Source of the DNA: Clostridium_S neuense | Lineage (GTDB): Bacteria > Bacillota > Clostridia > Clostridiales > Clostridiaceae | Direction of reading: 5' to 3' | Assembly (NCBI RefSeq): GCF_045310695.1 | Contig: NZ_JBJIAA010000012.1 | Location: 107,673-171,672 of the forward strand | DNA length: 64,000 nucleotides | The notes under the pieces: generated by a model | What the model saw: the letters and a program-made list of their open reading frames with translations, nothing else | Told to the model about the DNA's origin: nothing | Databases searched by the model: none | Made by a program: the position numbers and the translations under genes | Shown here: in pieces, positions 43,199 to 52,162 of the stretch | How the letters are laid out: each line of letters begins with the position of its first letter | Position numbering within the stretch: position 1 is the stretch's first letter

Positions 43199-43531
43199 AT
43201 GGATGAAAAAGAGAACCTAAATACATGTGACTGCGGTTGCTGCGGAGAGGAACATGAGCATGAACATCATCATGATTGTGACTGCGGATGCGATTGTGGT
43301 GAACATGAACCAATGGTAGTTGAACTTGAGGACGAAAATGGAAATTCAATTTCTTGTGAAATTGTAGATGGTTTTGTATATGAAGAAAAAGAATTCGTAT
43401 TAGTTCAAAATCCTCAAAATGATTCAGTATACTTATTTAAAGTTGAAGGCGAAGAAGGAGAACTTGTAATTCCTGATGATAATGAATTTGAAGCTGCTTC
43501 TAAATATTACGAGAGTATTGCCTCAAAGTAA
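43199..43531 (+). CDS. DUF1292 protein with Cys/His-rich N-terminus
   Basis: 110 residues. The first 36 contain eight cysteines (10, 12, 14, 15, 27, 29, 31, 33) and six histidines in a CDCGCC...HEHEHHH...CDCGCDCG pattern that looks like a metal-binding segment. Residues about 40-105 are a DUF1292 domain (VVELEDENGNSISCEIVDGF, FVLVQNPQNDSVYLFKV), which occurs in many Firmicutes with no settled function. There is no signal peptide or membrane segment. AAAAGGAGG precedes the ATG. It stands between two terminators and so is a single-gene unit. Confidence 0.85.
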   Translation: MDEKENLNTCDCGCCGEEHEHEHHHDCDCGCDCGEHEPMVVELEDENGNSISCEIVDGFVYEEKEFVLVQNPQNDSVYLFKVEGEEGELVIPDDNEFEAASKYYESIASK

Positions 43532-43634
43532 AATAGTACTAGAGTTTAACTACTAATGGTTTTAATCCTTTTCTATATAAGAATTTTTATTAGATAAAAA
43601 TGTAATAGATTCTTCTATATAGATTCATTTTAAG

Positions 43635-43661
43635 GTCGATGCATTTTGCATCGGCTTTTTT
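43635..43661 (+). terminator. Intrinsic terminator of the DUF1292 gene
   Basis: CGATGCA (43637-43643), TTT, TGCATCG (43647-43653), extended by a G-T and a G-C pair, then six T. Confidence 0.9.
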
Positions 43662-43694
43662 AAAAAATATATAACAAAATATGGAGATAGACTT

Positions 43695-44336
43695 ATGGAG
43701 AAACTTGCTATATTTGATGTAGATTATACTCTTACAAAAAGAGAAACTTTGTTAGAATTTTATTTATTTATGATAAAAAAGAAACCTAAGCTTATTATAT
43801 ATTTGCCTTACAATGTGTTTTCTGCACTCTTGTTTGCAACAGGAATTTTTACAGCAAAAACTGCTAAAGAAAACTTTATATCTTTTATTGATGGAATAGA
43901 AGAAAATGAAATGAAAAACTATGTTAAAGAGTTCTATCATAAAAGACTTTCGCGTATATTATATGTTGATGCTATAAATACGATAAAAAAGCTCAAAGGT
44001 GAAGGATATAAAATATTTCTTATATCTGCATCTGCGGAATTTTATTTAAATGAACTTTACAACATAAAAGAAGTTGATAAAGTTATAGGAACAAGATTTA
44101 CGCGTGAAGATGGAAAATACAGAAGAAAAATTGTAGGGGAAAACTGTAAGGGTGAGGAAAAGGTAAAAAGATTAATGGAAGTTTTAAAGGAGGAAAATAT
44201 AGAAGTTGATTTTAAAGCATCATATATGTATTCGGATTCTTTATCAGATTTACCTTTATTTAAATTAGTTGGCCACCCATATCTTGTTAATCCTAAAAAG
44301 AAAGACGATAATATTAAAGTTGTTAAATGGAAGTAG
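43695..44336 (+). CDS. HAD-superfamily subfamily IB hydrolase (SerB-like)
   Basis: 213 residues. HAD motif I is FDVDYTLT (nucleophile Asp8), motif II LISAS, the motif III Lys is in GEEKVKRL, and motif IV is YSDSLSDLPL. A helical cap follows motif I. Family members dephosphorylate small metabolites such as phosphoserine or phospholipid head groups; the substrate here is unknown. A hydrophobic cap stretch (KLIIYLPYNVFSALLFATGIF) is notable. It is 22 bases upstream of the class IV aminotransferase gene and probably cotranscribed. Confidence 0.87.
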   Translation: MEKLAIFDVDYTLTKRETLLEFYLFMIKKKPKLIIYLPYNVFSALLFATGIFTAKTAKENFISFIDGIEENEMKNYVKEFYHKRLSRILYVDAINTIKKLKGEGYKIFLISASAEFYLNELYNIKEVDKVIGTRFTREDGKYRRKIVGENCKGEEKVKRLMEVLKEENIEVDFKASYMYSDSLSDLPLFKLVGHPYLVNPKKKDDNIKVVKWK

Positions 44337-44358
44337 AGTAAGCTAGGGGGAATTTTGA

Positions 44359-45183
44359 ATGGAAGTAATTAAAAATGATTATTATATGCTTAATGAAAGT
44401 ATAAAATCTTCACATGATTTTGATGGCAATTTTATTTCAAAAGGTAAGTCATTATACGAAGTCATAAGGATATATAAAGGCGTACCATTATTTTTTGAAA
44501 AACATATTAGTAGAATGTTTAATTCTGCCAATATATCTAATTTAAAATTACCATCTAATGGCGAAAAATTAAAAGCTGCAATATTAAAACTTACTGAAGT
44601 TAATGAAGTTCAGTTTGGAAATATTAAAATAGTATTCAATTTTTATAATGACGAGTGCAATTTTTACTGTTATTTTATTGAACATCAGTATCCAAGCGAG
44701 AAAGATTATAATGATGGTGTAAGCACTATATTATTTAAAGGAGAAAGAAAAAATCCTAATGCTAAGATTATGGATGTTGATTTTAGAGAAAATGTGGATA
44801 GTAAAATAAGAGATAAAAAAGTATTTGAAGCTATATTAGTTGATAGAAATGGAAATATAACAGAAGGTAGTAAGTCTAATATATTTATGGTTAAGGAGAA
44901 ATGTGTATACACATCACCAGTAGAAGATGTTTTGCCAGGAATAACAAGAGATGTAATTATCGATATAGTTTTAAAATGTGGATATAAACTTAAAGAAGAA
45001 CGTATTAATTATAAAGATATAAAATATATGGATGGACTATTTATTTCTGGTACATCACCTAAAGTACTCCCTATTAATAAAGTTGATGACATATTATTTA
45101 ATTCTCAAAATAACTTAATTATAAAAGAAATACACAATCTCTATGAAGAGTATATTGAAGATTACATAAAAAAATTTTTGTAA
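44359..45183 (+). CDS. Class IV PLP aminotransferase (IlvE/PabC/D-amino-acid transaminase family)
   Basis: 274 residues. The family core is visible: an N-terminal SLYEVIRIYKGVPLFFEKHISRM, the probable PLP lysine in NAKIMDVDFREN, EAILVDRNGNITEGSKSNIF, PGITRDVIIDI and FISGTSPKVLPI. The members split among branched-chain aminotransferases, aminodeoxychorismate lyase and D-amino-acid transaminase; this one aligns closest to the last two in the middle region, but its substrate cannot be read from sequence. AGGGGG precedes the ATG by 8 bases. It follows the HAD gene and ends before a sigma-D promoter. Confidence 0.87.
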   Translation: MEVIKNDYYMLNESIKSSHDFDGNFISKGKSLYEVIRIYKGVPLFFEKHISRMFNSANISNLKLPSNGEKLKAAILKLTEVNEVQFGNIKIVFNFYNDECNFYCYFIEHQYPSEKDYNDGVSTILFKGERKNPNAKIMDVDFRENVDSKIRDKKVFEAILVDRNGNITEGSKSNIFMVKEKCVYTSPVEDVLPGITRDVIIDIVLKCGYKLKEERINYKDIKYMDGLFISGTSPKVLPINKVDDILFNSQNNLIIKEIHNLYEEYIEDYIKKFL

Positions 45184-45269
45184 TTTCATATTTGCAGTTT
45201 GATTCTTACTGTTTTTGTGCTAGTTTAAATAAAAAATAAAGTAATATACTTATAAAAAGTAAAAAAATA

Positions 45270-45296
45270 TAAAGTATTTGTAAATTTTTACGATAA
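45270..45296 (+). promoter_or_regulatory. Sigma-D (sigma-28) promoter of the fapA-che-fliM-fliY operon
   Basis: TAAA (45270-45273), 15 bases, TACGATAA (45289-45296), matching the flagellar sigma factor consensus spacing. An identical -10 element and spacing occur upstream of flgM and flagellin. A possible sigma-A -10 (TATAAT, 45346-45351) is also nearby. Confidence 0.85.
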
Positions 45297-45385
45297 AAAA
45301 TAAGTGTATTATGTAAAAAAAGGTAAGTTTCTAATAGTTATGTGATATAATTTATGTATAAATAATTTCATGGGAGTGTATTTTT

Positions 45386-47299
45386 ATGAATAGGGAAATA
45401 TTTAACGGCTCAACTGTTGAAGAATGCATAAATAAAGCGTGTAATGAATTGAACATAAGCAAAAGCGATATTAAATATGAAATATTGGAAGAAAGAAATG
45501 GAATATTTAAAAAAAAAGCACAGATTGCAGTAGAAGTTGAAGAAGAGAAGGATGAAAAAAGTGTAGATGGAACTGCGTGCATTATAAATGGAAAACTTAT
45601 TGTAACTAATCCAAAGGAAAATGGTGATTTTGCAAAAATAGTGATTCCACAGAATATATTTGTAATAATTGATGGTGTTCAAGTCTTTGGGAAAAAAGAA
45701 GTAAACAACTCAATGAATATAAAGTTTAAGTTTGATGAAATTGAAAAACCAACAAGAAAGTTAAATATATCTATTACTCCTGACAATCTTGAAGCTTATA
45801 TTGATATAAGCTATGTAAGCAAAAATGAGTTTAAGCTTAAAGATGTTCCAGAAAGCAATGAAATAATACTTGAACCTGAAGTTTCTAAACAGCAAAGACC
45901 GCCTGCATATACTGAAAGTGAACTTAGGAATGAGCTTAATAAAAATAAAATTGTATATGGTATTTTGGAGGAAAGCATAAAAAAATGCGCTTCAGGCAAG
46001 GACATAAGCAGGATGCTTGTGGCAGCGGGAGTAAAGGTCCAAAATGATCAGGATGACAGCATAGAATTTAAAATAAATATAAATGGAAATTCAAAATTTA
46101 AAGAAAATGAGAATGGTAATATTGATTTTAAGAGTATTGGATTTGTAAATGCTGTTACAGCTGGAGATATAATCGCAATTAAACATGAAGGAGCAAAAGG
46201 AATAAACGGAAAAGATATATATGGAAAAGAAATAAAGAAGAAGCTTGGTAAAAAGTTAAGTATTACTTGTGATGAAAACTGTAAAATAGAAAATAATAAA
46301 GTAATAGCTCTTAAAAGTGGAAAAGCTTCTTTTAAAGGAAATAAGTTTTTTATAGTAGGTGTTCATGAGGTTAATTCGGATGTGGATTTAAAAACAGGAA
46401 ATATCAAGTTTCTTGGTGCGGTGAATGTTAAGGGTAGTGTACTAGAAGGAATGAGTGTAGAATCTGGAAACGATATTATCATTAACAATAATGTTGAAAG
46501 TGCGGTTATTAAGGCAAAAGGAAATGTAACTATTGGCAAAAATGCTATATTGTCGCAAATTTATAGCGGCGGAGAAGATGTTGAAGTTTTATCTAAAATT
46601 GAGCTGCTGGATAATTTGAGTAAGAATATTGCAGAATTAATAGATGCAGTAAGCCAGATAAAAAAATATAATACTAAAAATAAGTTCTCATCGGATGGAG
46701 AAATTATTAAAGTACTTATTGAGAGTAAGTTTAAAAATATAACTAAAATGTGTAAAAGCTATATTTTGCTTGTAAGTAATATTAATGATAAGTTTGAAAA
46801 AATATTTATTCAGAAACTAATAGGAATAGCTCCACTTCGTATTAAAGATGCTAATGAACTTATGGCAATAGTTGAAGAAGCAAAAGAAGAAATTGGTAAC
46901 TTAAAGGCTATACTGTCTATACCTTCAGATATAAATATTTCATATTGTCAAGAGTGCACGATTGAAGGCTCTGGAAACATTTATATTAATGGCAAAGGCG
47001 AATATATATCTAATATTACATCAAACAATAGTATTGAGTTTATAAATAAGGATGCAGTAGCAAGAGGAGGACAACTTAAAGCTAAAAATGAAATAAAATG
47101 TGGGGTTGTTGGTAGTATTGGAGGGGTTGTGACGAGAGTATGTGTAGATATAAAAGGACATATATATTGTGAAGTTGCTTATCCAAATACTATATTTGCA
47201 GTTGGAAATAAAGAATTTACTATTGATAATCCTAGTAAAAATATACACGCTTATGTAGATCATAAAGACGATCTTATAGTAGATAAATTATTATTGTAG
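45386..47299 (+). CDS. FapA-family (DUF342) polymer-binding-like protein with Jag-like N-terminus
   Basis: 637 residues. The N-terminal about 55 residues (STVEECINKACNELNISKSDIKYEILEERNG) resemble the Jag/KhpB N-terminal domain. Residues about 180-430 hold the FapA/DUF342 region with a beta-helix-like run of short repeats (VKGSVLEGMSVESGNDIIINNNVESAVIKAKG...). A helical segment and a second beta region (SGNIYINGKGEYISN, AKNEIKCGVVGSIGG) follow. The family is widespread but poorly understood and has been linked to flagellar placement and surface attachment. Here it is first in the chemotaxis operon, 13 bases before cheW, which supports a motility role. Confidence 0.83.
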   Translation: MNREIFNGSTVEECINKACNELNISKSDIKYEILEERNGIFKKKAQIAVEVEEEKDEKSVDGTACIINGKLIVTNPKENGDFAKIVIPQNIFVIIDGVQVFGKKEVNNSMNIKFKFDEIEKPTRKLNISITPDNLEAYIDISYVSKNEFKLKDVPESNEIILEPEVSKQQRPPAYTESELRNELNKNKIVYGILEESIKKCASGKDISRMLVAAGVKVQNDQDDSIEFKININGNSKFKENENGNIDFKSIGFVNAVTAGDIIAIKHEGAKGINGKDIYGKEIKKKLGKKLSITCDENCKIENNKVIALKSGKASFKGNKFFIVGVHEVNSDVDLKTGNIKFLGAVNVKGSVLEGMSVESGNDIIINNNVESAVIKAKGNVTIGKNAILSQIYSGGEDVEVLSKIELLDNLSKNIAELIDAVSQIKKYNTKNKFSSDGEIIKVLIESKFKNITKMCKSYILLVSNINDKFEKIFIQKLIGIAPLRIKDANELMAIVEEAKEEIGNLKAILSIPSDINISYCQECTIEGSGNIYINGKGEYISNITSNNSIEFINKDAVARGGQLKAKNEIKCGVVGSIGGVVTRVCVDIKGHIYCEVAYPNTIFAVGNKEFTIDNPSKNIHAYVDHKDDLIVDKLLL

Positions 47300-47312
47300 G
47301 AGGATATATAAT

Positions 47313-47759
47313 ATGGATAATAATGAACTGAAGATTCTAATATTCAATGTAAATGGCGAATATTATGCAACAGATATTATGGAAGTAGAAAGAATATTAG
47401 GATATGAACCTACGACTAAACTTCCAGATGTGCCGGATTTTGTTGATGGAGTAATTAATTATGAAGGAAAGGTGCTTCCTGTTATATCATTAGCTAAAAG
47501 ATTTAATATACAAGGTAACGATATAACTCCTAATTCAAAATTAATTGTTGTAAAATATGAAAATGGAAAAATAGGAGTAATTGTAGATCTGGTTTCAGAA
47601 GTTAAGGACGTAAGCAGTGATAATGTTGAAGAACCACCTGAAGTCGTATCTGGAATTTCTAAGAGATATCTTAAGGGACTCATTAAGATGGACAATAAGA
47701 TTATTATTTTCCTTAATATGTCGCAAATATTATCTGAAGAGGAAAAGAAACTGCTGTAA
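47313..47759 (+). CDS. cheW: Chemotaxis coupling protein CheW (first copy)
   Basis: A 148-residue CheW domain protein that links chemoreceptors to CheA at the cell pole. LIFNVNGEYYATDIMEVERIL and VPDFVDGVINYEGKVLPVISLAKRF are the conserved receptor/kinase contact strands. AGGAGG precedes the ATG. A second, shorter cheW lies at 53182 in the same operon; the two differ enough to have distinct partners. Confidence 0.94.
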   Translation: MDNNELKILIFNVNGEYYATDIMEVERILGYEPTTKLPDVPDFVDGVINYEGKVLPVISLAKRFNIQGNDITPNSKLIVVKYENGKIGVIVDLVSEVKDVSSDNVEEPPEVVSGISKRYLKGLIKMDNKIIIFLNMSQILSEEEKKLL

Positions 47760-47777
47760 AGTGGTTTGGTTAGTGAT

Positions 47778-48269
47778 ATGGAGAATATTGTAGAAGTAAG
47801 GGTTGGAATAGCTGACCTTAATATTGCTTTTTCACCAGGAAGGATTATAACAGTAGGGCTAGGGTCTTGCATTGGTATAGCTATATATGATTCGAAAAAT
47901 AATTTAGGCGGACTTGCACACATTATGCTTCCAGATAGCACTCAGTTTAGCAAAGTTACTAATCCGTATAAATTCGCTGATTTAAGCGTACCATTGCTAG
48001 TGAAAAAAATGATAGAAAACGGTGGACAGTCAGGTAACATGAAAGCTAAAATAGCAGGTGGAGCATCTATGTTTAATTTTTCTGATAAGAAAATGAATAT
48101 GGATATAGGAAATAGAAACAGTATAGCAGTAAAAAAAGTACTTGAAGAAATGAAAATACCAATATTAGGAGAGGACGTAGGCGGAAATAAAGGAAGAACC
48201 ATGATTTTTGATACATCCAATGGTGTTGTGCAAATAAGAACTGTAGGGTTAGGTATTAAAGAAATTTAA
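47778..48269 (+). CDS. cheD: Chemoreceptor glutamine deamidase CheD
   Basis: CheD deamidates receptor glutamines and binds CheC to tune adaptation. It has about 163 residues. The catalytic pair is visible: Cys in VGLGSCIGIAIYD and His in GLAHIMLPDS, with NSIAVKKVLEEMKIPILGEDVGGNKGR at the C-terminal side. The start is taken as ATG 47778 on family N-terminus grounds (EVRVGIADLN); the ribosome binding site is weak and a TTG at 47766 is the alternative. It overlaps the cheB ribosome binding site. Confidence 0.92.
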   Translation: MENIVEVRVGIADLNIAFSPGRIITVGLGSCIGIAIYDSKNNLGGLAHIMLPDSTQFSKVTNPYKFADLSVPLLVKKMIENGGQSGNMKAKIAGGASMFNFSDKKMNMDIGNRNSIAVKKVLEEMKIPILGEDVGGNKGRTMIFDTSNGVVQIRTVGLGIKEI

Positions 48270-48280
48270 TGGAGGCTGTT

Positions 48281-49324
48281 ATGAAGGAAATAAAAGTAAT
48301 TGTTGCAGATGATTCAGCACTAATGAGAAAGTTAATATCAGATATGCTAAACAGTGATGAAAATATTGAAGTTATTAAAACGGCTTATAATGGCAAGGAT
48401 TTGATTAATAAAATTCAAGTAGAAAAGCCGGATGCAATAACTCTCGATATAGAAATGCCAATTATGGGGGGAATTGAAACTTTAAAAGAGATGAGAAGGA
48501 TGAATTGTTTAATACCTACAATTGTTATAAGTGGTGTATCTCATAGAAATACAACACTTACTATGGATTGTTTACATTATGGAGCATTTGATTTTATTGC
48601 AAAACCGTCAGGTGGGATGGCTTCTGAAATCATTGATATAAAAAAACAATTAATAGAAAAAGTTAAATTGGCTGCTTATAGAAATTTAAATTTATATGAA
48701 ACTAAATCTGTAATAAGTAAAGAGGAACATAAAAGGATAGATAATAATGTTAAAATACAAGCAGTAGTTATAGGAGCATCAACAGGCGGTCCAAAAGCTC
48801 TATATAAGGTTATAACAAAGTTTCCACAAAACATGGGAGTGCCAATATTTGTAGTACAGCACATGCCAGTAGGCTTTACTAAAGCATTTGCTGAAAGACT
48901 TAATGATAACAGCAGCATACGTGTAAAGGAAGCTGAAGACAACGAGATTTATGAAAATAATGTAGTTTATATTGCACCAGGAGGATATCATATGGAAATA
49001 GGAAGTAATGGCAGGATAAGTCTTAATAAAGAACCTCCTATATGGGGAGTAAGGCCTGCAGTTGATAAACTTTTTATATCTGCTTCAAAAGTATTTGGGT
49101 CACACCTTGTCAGTGCGGTTTTAACTGGTATGGGTAGAGATGGTGCTAATGGAACTAAAATAATTAAGGATAATGGAGGAATAACATTATCAGAATCAGA
49201 GTCTACATGCGTTATTTATGGAATGCCAAAAGCTGCATACGAAACTGGTAAAGTTGATATAGTTGCTCCAATAGATAGCATTGCAAATGAAATTATAAAG
49301 ATAACAACCGATATTAGGAGGTAA
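48281..49324 (+). CDS. cheB: Protein-glutamate methylesterase CheB
   Basis: CheB removes methyl groups from receptors when phosphorylated. It has 347 residues: an N-terminal receiver domain with phospho-acceptor Asp56 (ITLDIEMPIMGG), then the esterase with Ser in GASTGGPKAL, His in VVQHMPVGFT and Asp in TGMGRDGANG. The ATG at 48281 follows GGAGG at 48271-48275; an ATG at 48269 overlaps the cheD stop and has no site. It lies between cheD and cheR in the che operon. Confidence 0.96.
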   Translation: MKEIKVIVADDSALMRKLISDMLNSDENIEVIKTAYNGKDLINKIQVEKPDAITLDIEMPIMGGIETLKEMRRMNCLIPTIVISGVSHRNTTLTMDCLHYGAFDFIAKPSGGMASEIIDIKKQLIEKVKLAAYRNLNLYETKSVISKEEHKRIDNNVKIQAVVIGASTGGPKALYKVITKFPQNMGVPIFVVQHMPVGFTKAFAERLNDNSSIRVKEAEDNEIYENNVVYIAPGGYHMEIGSNGRISLNKEPPIWGVRPAVDKLFISASKVFGSHLVSAVLTGMGRDGANGTKIIKDNGGITLSESESTCVIYGMPKAAYETGKVDIVAPIDSIANEIIKITTDIRR

Positions 49325-49329
49325 CATTC

Positions 49330-50094
49330 ATGGATTTAGTTGATTTTAAGAAATGGGTTTTAAAGGAATTTGGAATTGATTTGTTTGCGTATAAAGAAAA
49401 TCAACTTCATAGAAGAATACTGAGTCTTATATCGAGAGTTGGTGCAAAGTCAATTGATGAGTATGTAGAAATTTTAAAGAAAAATGATATGCAGAGACAA
49501 AAATTTTTAGATTTTATAACAATAAATGTTACAGAATTTTTTAGGAATCCTGAAATTTTTAAGGAATTTGAAAAAGAAGTAAAAAATATAGCACTTAAAA
49601 ATAATTATATTAAAATATGGAGCGCAGCCTGTTCCATAGGAGCCGAGCCATATTCTATAGCAATTATACTAGACAAGCTTGGATATAATGGCAAAAGCAG
49701 TATAATTGCTACTGATATTGATATGACCATTTTGAGTAGGGCAAAACAAGGAGAATACATAGAATCTGAAATAAAAAATATAGAAAAGCAAGATTTGCAT
49801 AAATATTTTCGAAATATGGGCGATAAATATATCATTGATGAAAATATTAAAAATATGATAACATATAAACGGCATGATTTAATATTAGATTCATATGAAA
49901 GTGATTTTGATATAATAGTATGCAGAAATGTTGTTATATACTTTAATCAAGATATAAAAGAAAAAATTTATAAAAAGTTTAGTAACGCATTAAAAAAAGG
50001 TGGTCTGCTTTTTGTTGGTGCAACAGAAAGCATTTATAACTACAAGGAGTATGGATTTGAAAAAGCTTCTACTTTTATATATAGGAAGCTGTAA
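49330..50094 (+). CDS. cheR: Chemotaxis protein methyltransferase CheR
   Basis: CheR methylates receptor glutamates using SAM. It has 254 residues: an N-terminal helical domain, then a Rossmann fold with NVTEFFRNPEIF, the SAM motif IWSAACSIGAEPYSIAI, IATDID and IIVCRNVVIYFN. AGGAGG at 49317-49322 sits in the end of cheB, and the gene starts 5 bases after cheB. cheA follows 12 bases later. Confidence 0.96.
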   Translation: MDLVDFKKWVLKEFGIDLFAYKENQLHRRILSLISRVGAKSIDEYVEILKKNDMQRQKFLDFITINVTEFFRNPEIFKEFEKEVKNIALKNNYIKIWSAACSIGAEPYSIAIILDKLGYNGKSSIIATDIDMTILSRAKQGEYIESEIKNIEKQDLHKYFRNMGDKYIIDENIKNMITYKRHDLILDSYESDFDIIVCRNVVIYFNQDIKEKIYKKFSNALKKGGLLFVGATESIYNYKEYGFEKASTFIYRKL

Positions 50095-50106
50095 GGAGGG
50101 GAAATT

Positions 50107-52149
50107 ATGGATACATCGCAATATTTGTCTATGTTTTTAGAAGAATCTAAGGATAATCTGCAGACATTAAATGAAGCACTTCTGCAATTGGAACAAGAAC
50201 CAGACAATGTGGATAAACTAAATGAAATATTTAGGGTTGCCCATACAATAAAAGGAATGGCTGCAACTATGGGATACAATACTATGGCCGCTTTAACTCA
50301 TAAGATGGAAGATGTCTTATCAGAGTTTAGAGATGGTCAGCTTAAAGTAACTCAGCAGGTTGTAACTGTATTATTTAAATGCCTTGATACTCTTGAACAA
50401 ATGGTTGATAACATTGAAAATGGTGAAGAGCAAGAAGTTCCAGTAGATGACATTATAACTAAACTTGAATCAATATCGGAAAAAGGTGCAGCAGGAAGTA
50501 ATGAAAAAACAGATGAAGCTAAGAAGGTTGAACCAAGTGAACAGCAAGCTGATAATACTTCACCTAAAATAAGCCTTAATGAATATGATGCAAATGTTAT
50601 AAGACAAGCTATAGAAAAAGGATATAATGCGTTTTCTATAGATATTAATTTAAGTAAATCTACATTATTAAAATCTGCAAGGGCTTTTTTAATATTTAAA
50701 AACCTCGAGGAATGGGGAGAAATTACAAAATCTATTCCAAGTACAGAAGATCTTGAAGCAGAAAATTTTGAATTTGAAATAAATCTTGTTTATTTGACTC
50801 ATAAAAATGAAAATGAGGTAAAAGAAATATTACAAGATATATCAGAAATTGACAGCATTGATATAAAACAGTTGACTCTTGAAGATATTAAAGCTAATTA
50901 TGCAGAAGAAGGATCAAAACAAGAAGTTAAAGAAAAGAAGCAGGAAAAGAAAGTTGCTCCTAAGAAAAAAGAAGAAAAAGCAAAAAAAAATAAGCCAGCA
51001 GAAGCTCCACACAAAAAAATGCATCAATCTGTAAGAGTGGATCTTGAAAGATTAGATAAATTTTTAAATATGGTTTCAGAGCTTGTTATAAATAGGACAA
51101 GACTTGAACAAATAAGTCAAAACTATAAACTAGCAGAGCTTAATGAGACTTTAGAGCAAGTAGCAAGAACCACAAATGATCTTCAAGATTTAGTAATGAA
51201 AATAAGAATGCTTCCTCTTGATACAGTTTTTAATAGGTTTCCAAGGCTTGTAAGAGATCTTTCTGTTGAATTAAACAAAGAGATGGAACTTATAATAGAA
51301 GGTCAGGATACCGAACTAGATAGAACTGTAATAGATGAAATTGGAGAACCACTTATACATTTAATAAGAAACTCAGCCGATCATGGAATAGAAGATTCAA
51401 AGGAAGACAGAATAGCAAGAGGCAAGGATCCGGTTGGAAAAATAAAGCTTATAGCATATCAAGAAGGAACTAAAGCAGTTATAAAGGTTCAAGATGATGG
51501 TAATGGTATAGATGTTGAAAAAGTAAGAGAAAAAGCAGAAGAAAGAGGAATAAATACCGAAAATATGAGTGAAAATGAAATTGTTAATCTCATATTTGAT
51601 CAAGGATTTAGTACTAATGACAAGGTAACTGATATTTCAGGAAGAGGAGTTGGAATGGATGTTGTAAAGACTAAAATTTCAGCACTTGGTGGAACTGTTG
51701 ATATGAGTACTCAGCAGGGAAAAGGCACTACCTTTACTATAAAGCTTCCACTAACCCTTCAAATAATAACAGCACTTTTGGTTAAAGTTGGTTCAGAAAA
51801 TCTTGCAATATCTTTAAATGCAATAGATAGTGTAATAGATTATGATGAAAGCCAAATAAAGAAAACCAATAATAAGGAAGTTATAATATATAGGGGAAAT
51901 GTGCTTCCAATAATAAGAGTAAATGAAAAATTGAATCTTCCGAAATCAGATAGTAAAAAAGTATATATTGTAATTGTTAAGGTTGGAGAAAAAATGGCAG
52001 GACTTCTTGTGGATTCACTTATGGGTCAACAGGATATTGTTATTAAGCCTCTTGGTAAAACTTTAAAAATGCTTAAAGAGTATATTGGAGCAACTATCCT
52101 TGGAGATGGACTTGTAACATTAATACTTGATGTTGCTGCACTAGTTTAG
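50107..52149 (+). CDS. cheA: Chemotaxis histidine kinase CheA
   Basis: A 680-residue class II histidine kinase that phosphorylates CheY and CheB. Domains in order: P1 with phospho-acceptor His46 (RVAHTIKGMAATMGY); a P2-like region; a Lys/Glu-rich linker (about 278-302, KEKKQEKKVAPKKKEEKAKK); P3 dimerisation; P4 ATP binding with HLIRNSADHGIE (N box), DDGNGID (G1) and GRGVGMDVVK (G2); and a C-terminal CheW-like P5. GGAGGGG precedes the ATG. A single CheA is encoded in this cluster. Confidence 0.97.
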   Translation: MDTSQYLSMFLEESKDNLQTLNEALLQLEQEPDNVDKLNEIFRVAHTIKGMAATMGYNTMAALTHKMEDVLSEFRDGQLKVTQQVVTVLFKCLDTLEQMVDNIENGEEQEVPVDDIITKLESISEKGAAGSNEKTDEAKKVEPSEQQADNTSPKISLNEYDANVIRQAIEKGYNAFSIDINLSKSTLLKSARAFLIFKNLEEWGEITKSIPSTEDLEAENFEFEINLVYLTHKNENEVKEILQDISEIDSIDIKQLTLEDIKANYAEEGSKQEVKEKKQEKKVAPKKKEEKAKKNKPAEAPHKKMHQSVRVDLERLDKFLNMVSELVINRTRLEQISQNYKLAELNETLEQVARTTNDLQDLVMKIRMLPLDTVFNRFPRLVRDLSVELNKEMELIIEGQDTELDRTVIDEIGEPLIHLIRNSADHGIEDSKEDRIARGKDPVGKIKLIAYQEGTKAVIKVQDDGNGIDVEKVREKAEERGINTENMSENEIVNLIFDQGFSTNDKVTDISGRGVGMDVVKTKISALGGTVDMSTQQGKGTTFTIKLPLTLQIITALLVKVGSENLAISLNAIDSVIDYDESQIKKTNNKEVIIYRGNVLPIIRVNEKLNLPKSDSKKVYIVIVKVGEKMAGLLVDSLMGQQDIVIKPLGKTLKMLKEYIGATILGDGLVTLILDVAALV

Positions 52150-52162
52150 GAGGTGATTTTTA

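Noticed and set aside
47459..47941. 160-codon open frame on the minus strand
   Set aside because: It is fully antisense to cheW and cheD, has no ribosome binding site and a Ser/Ile-rich composition typical of a complementary reading of AT-rich genes.
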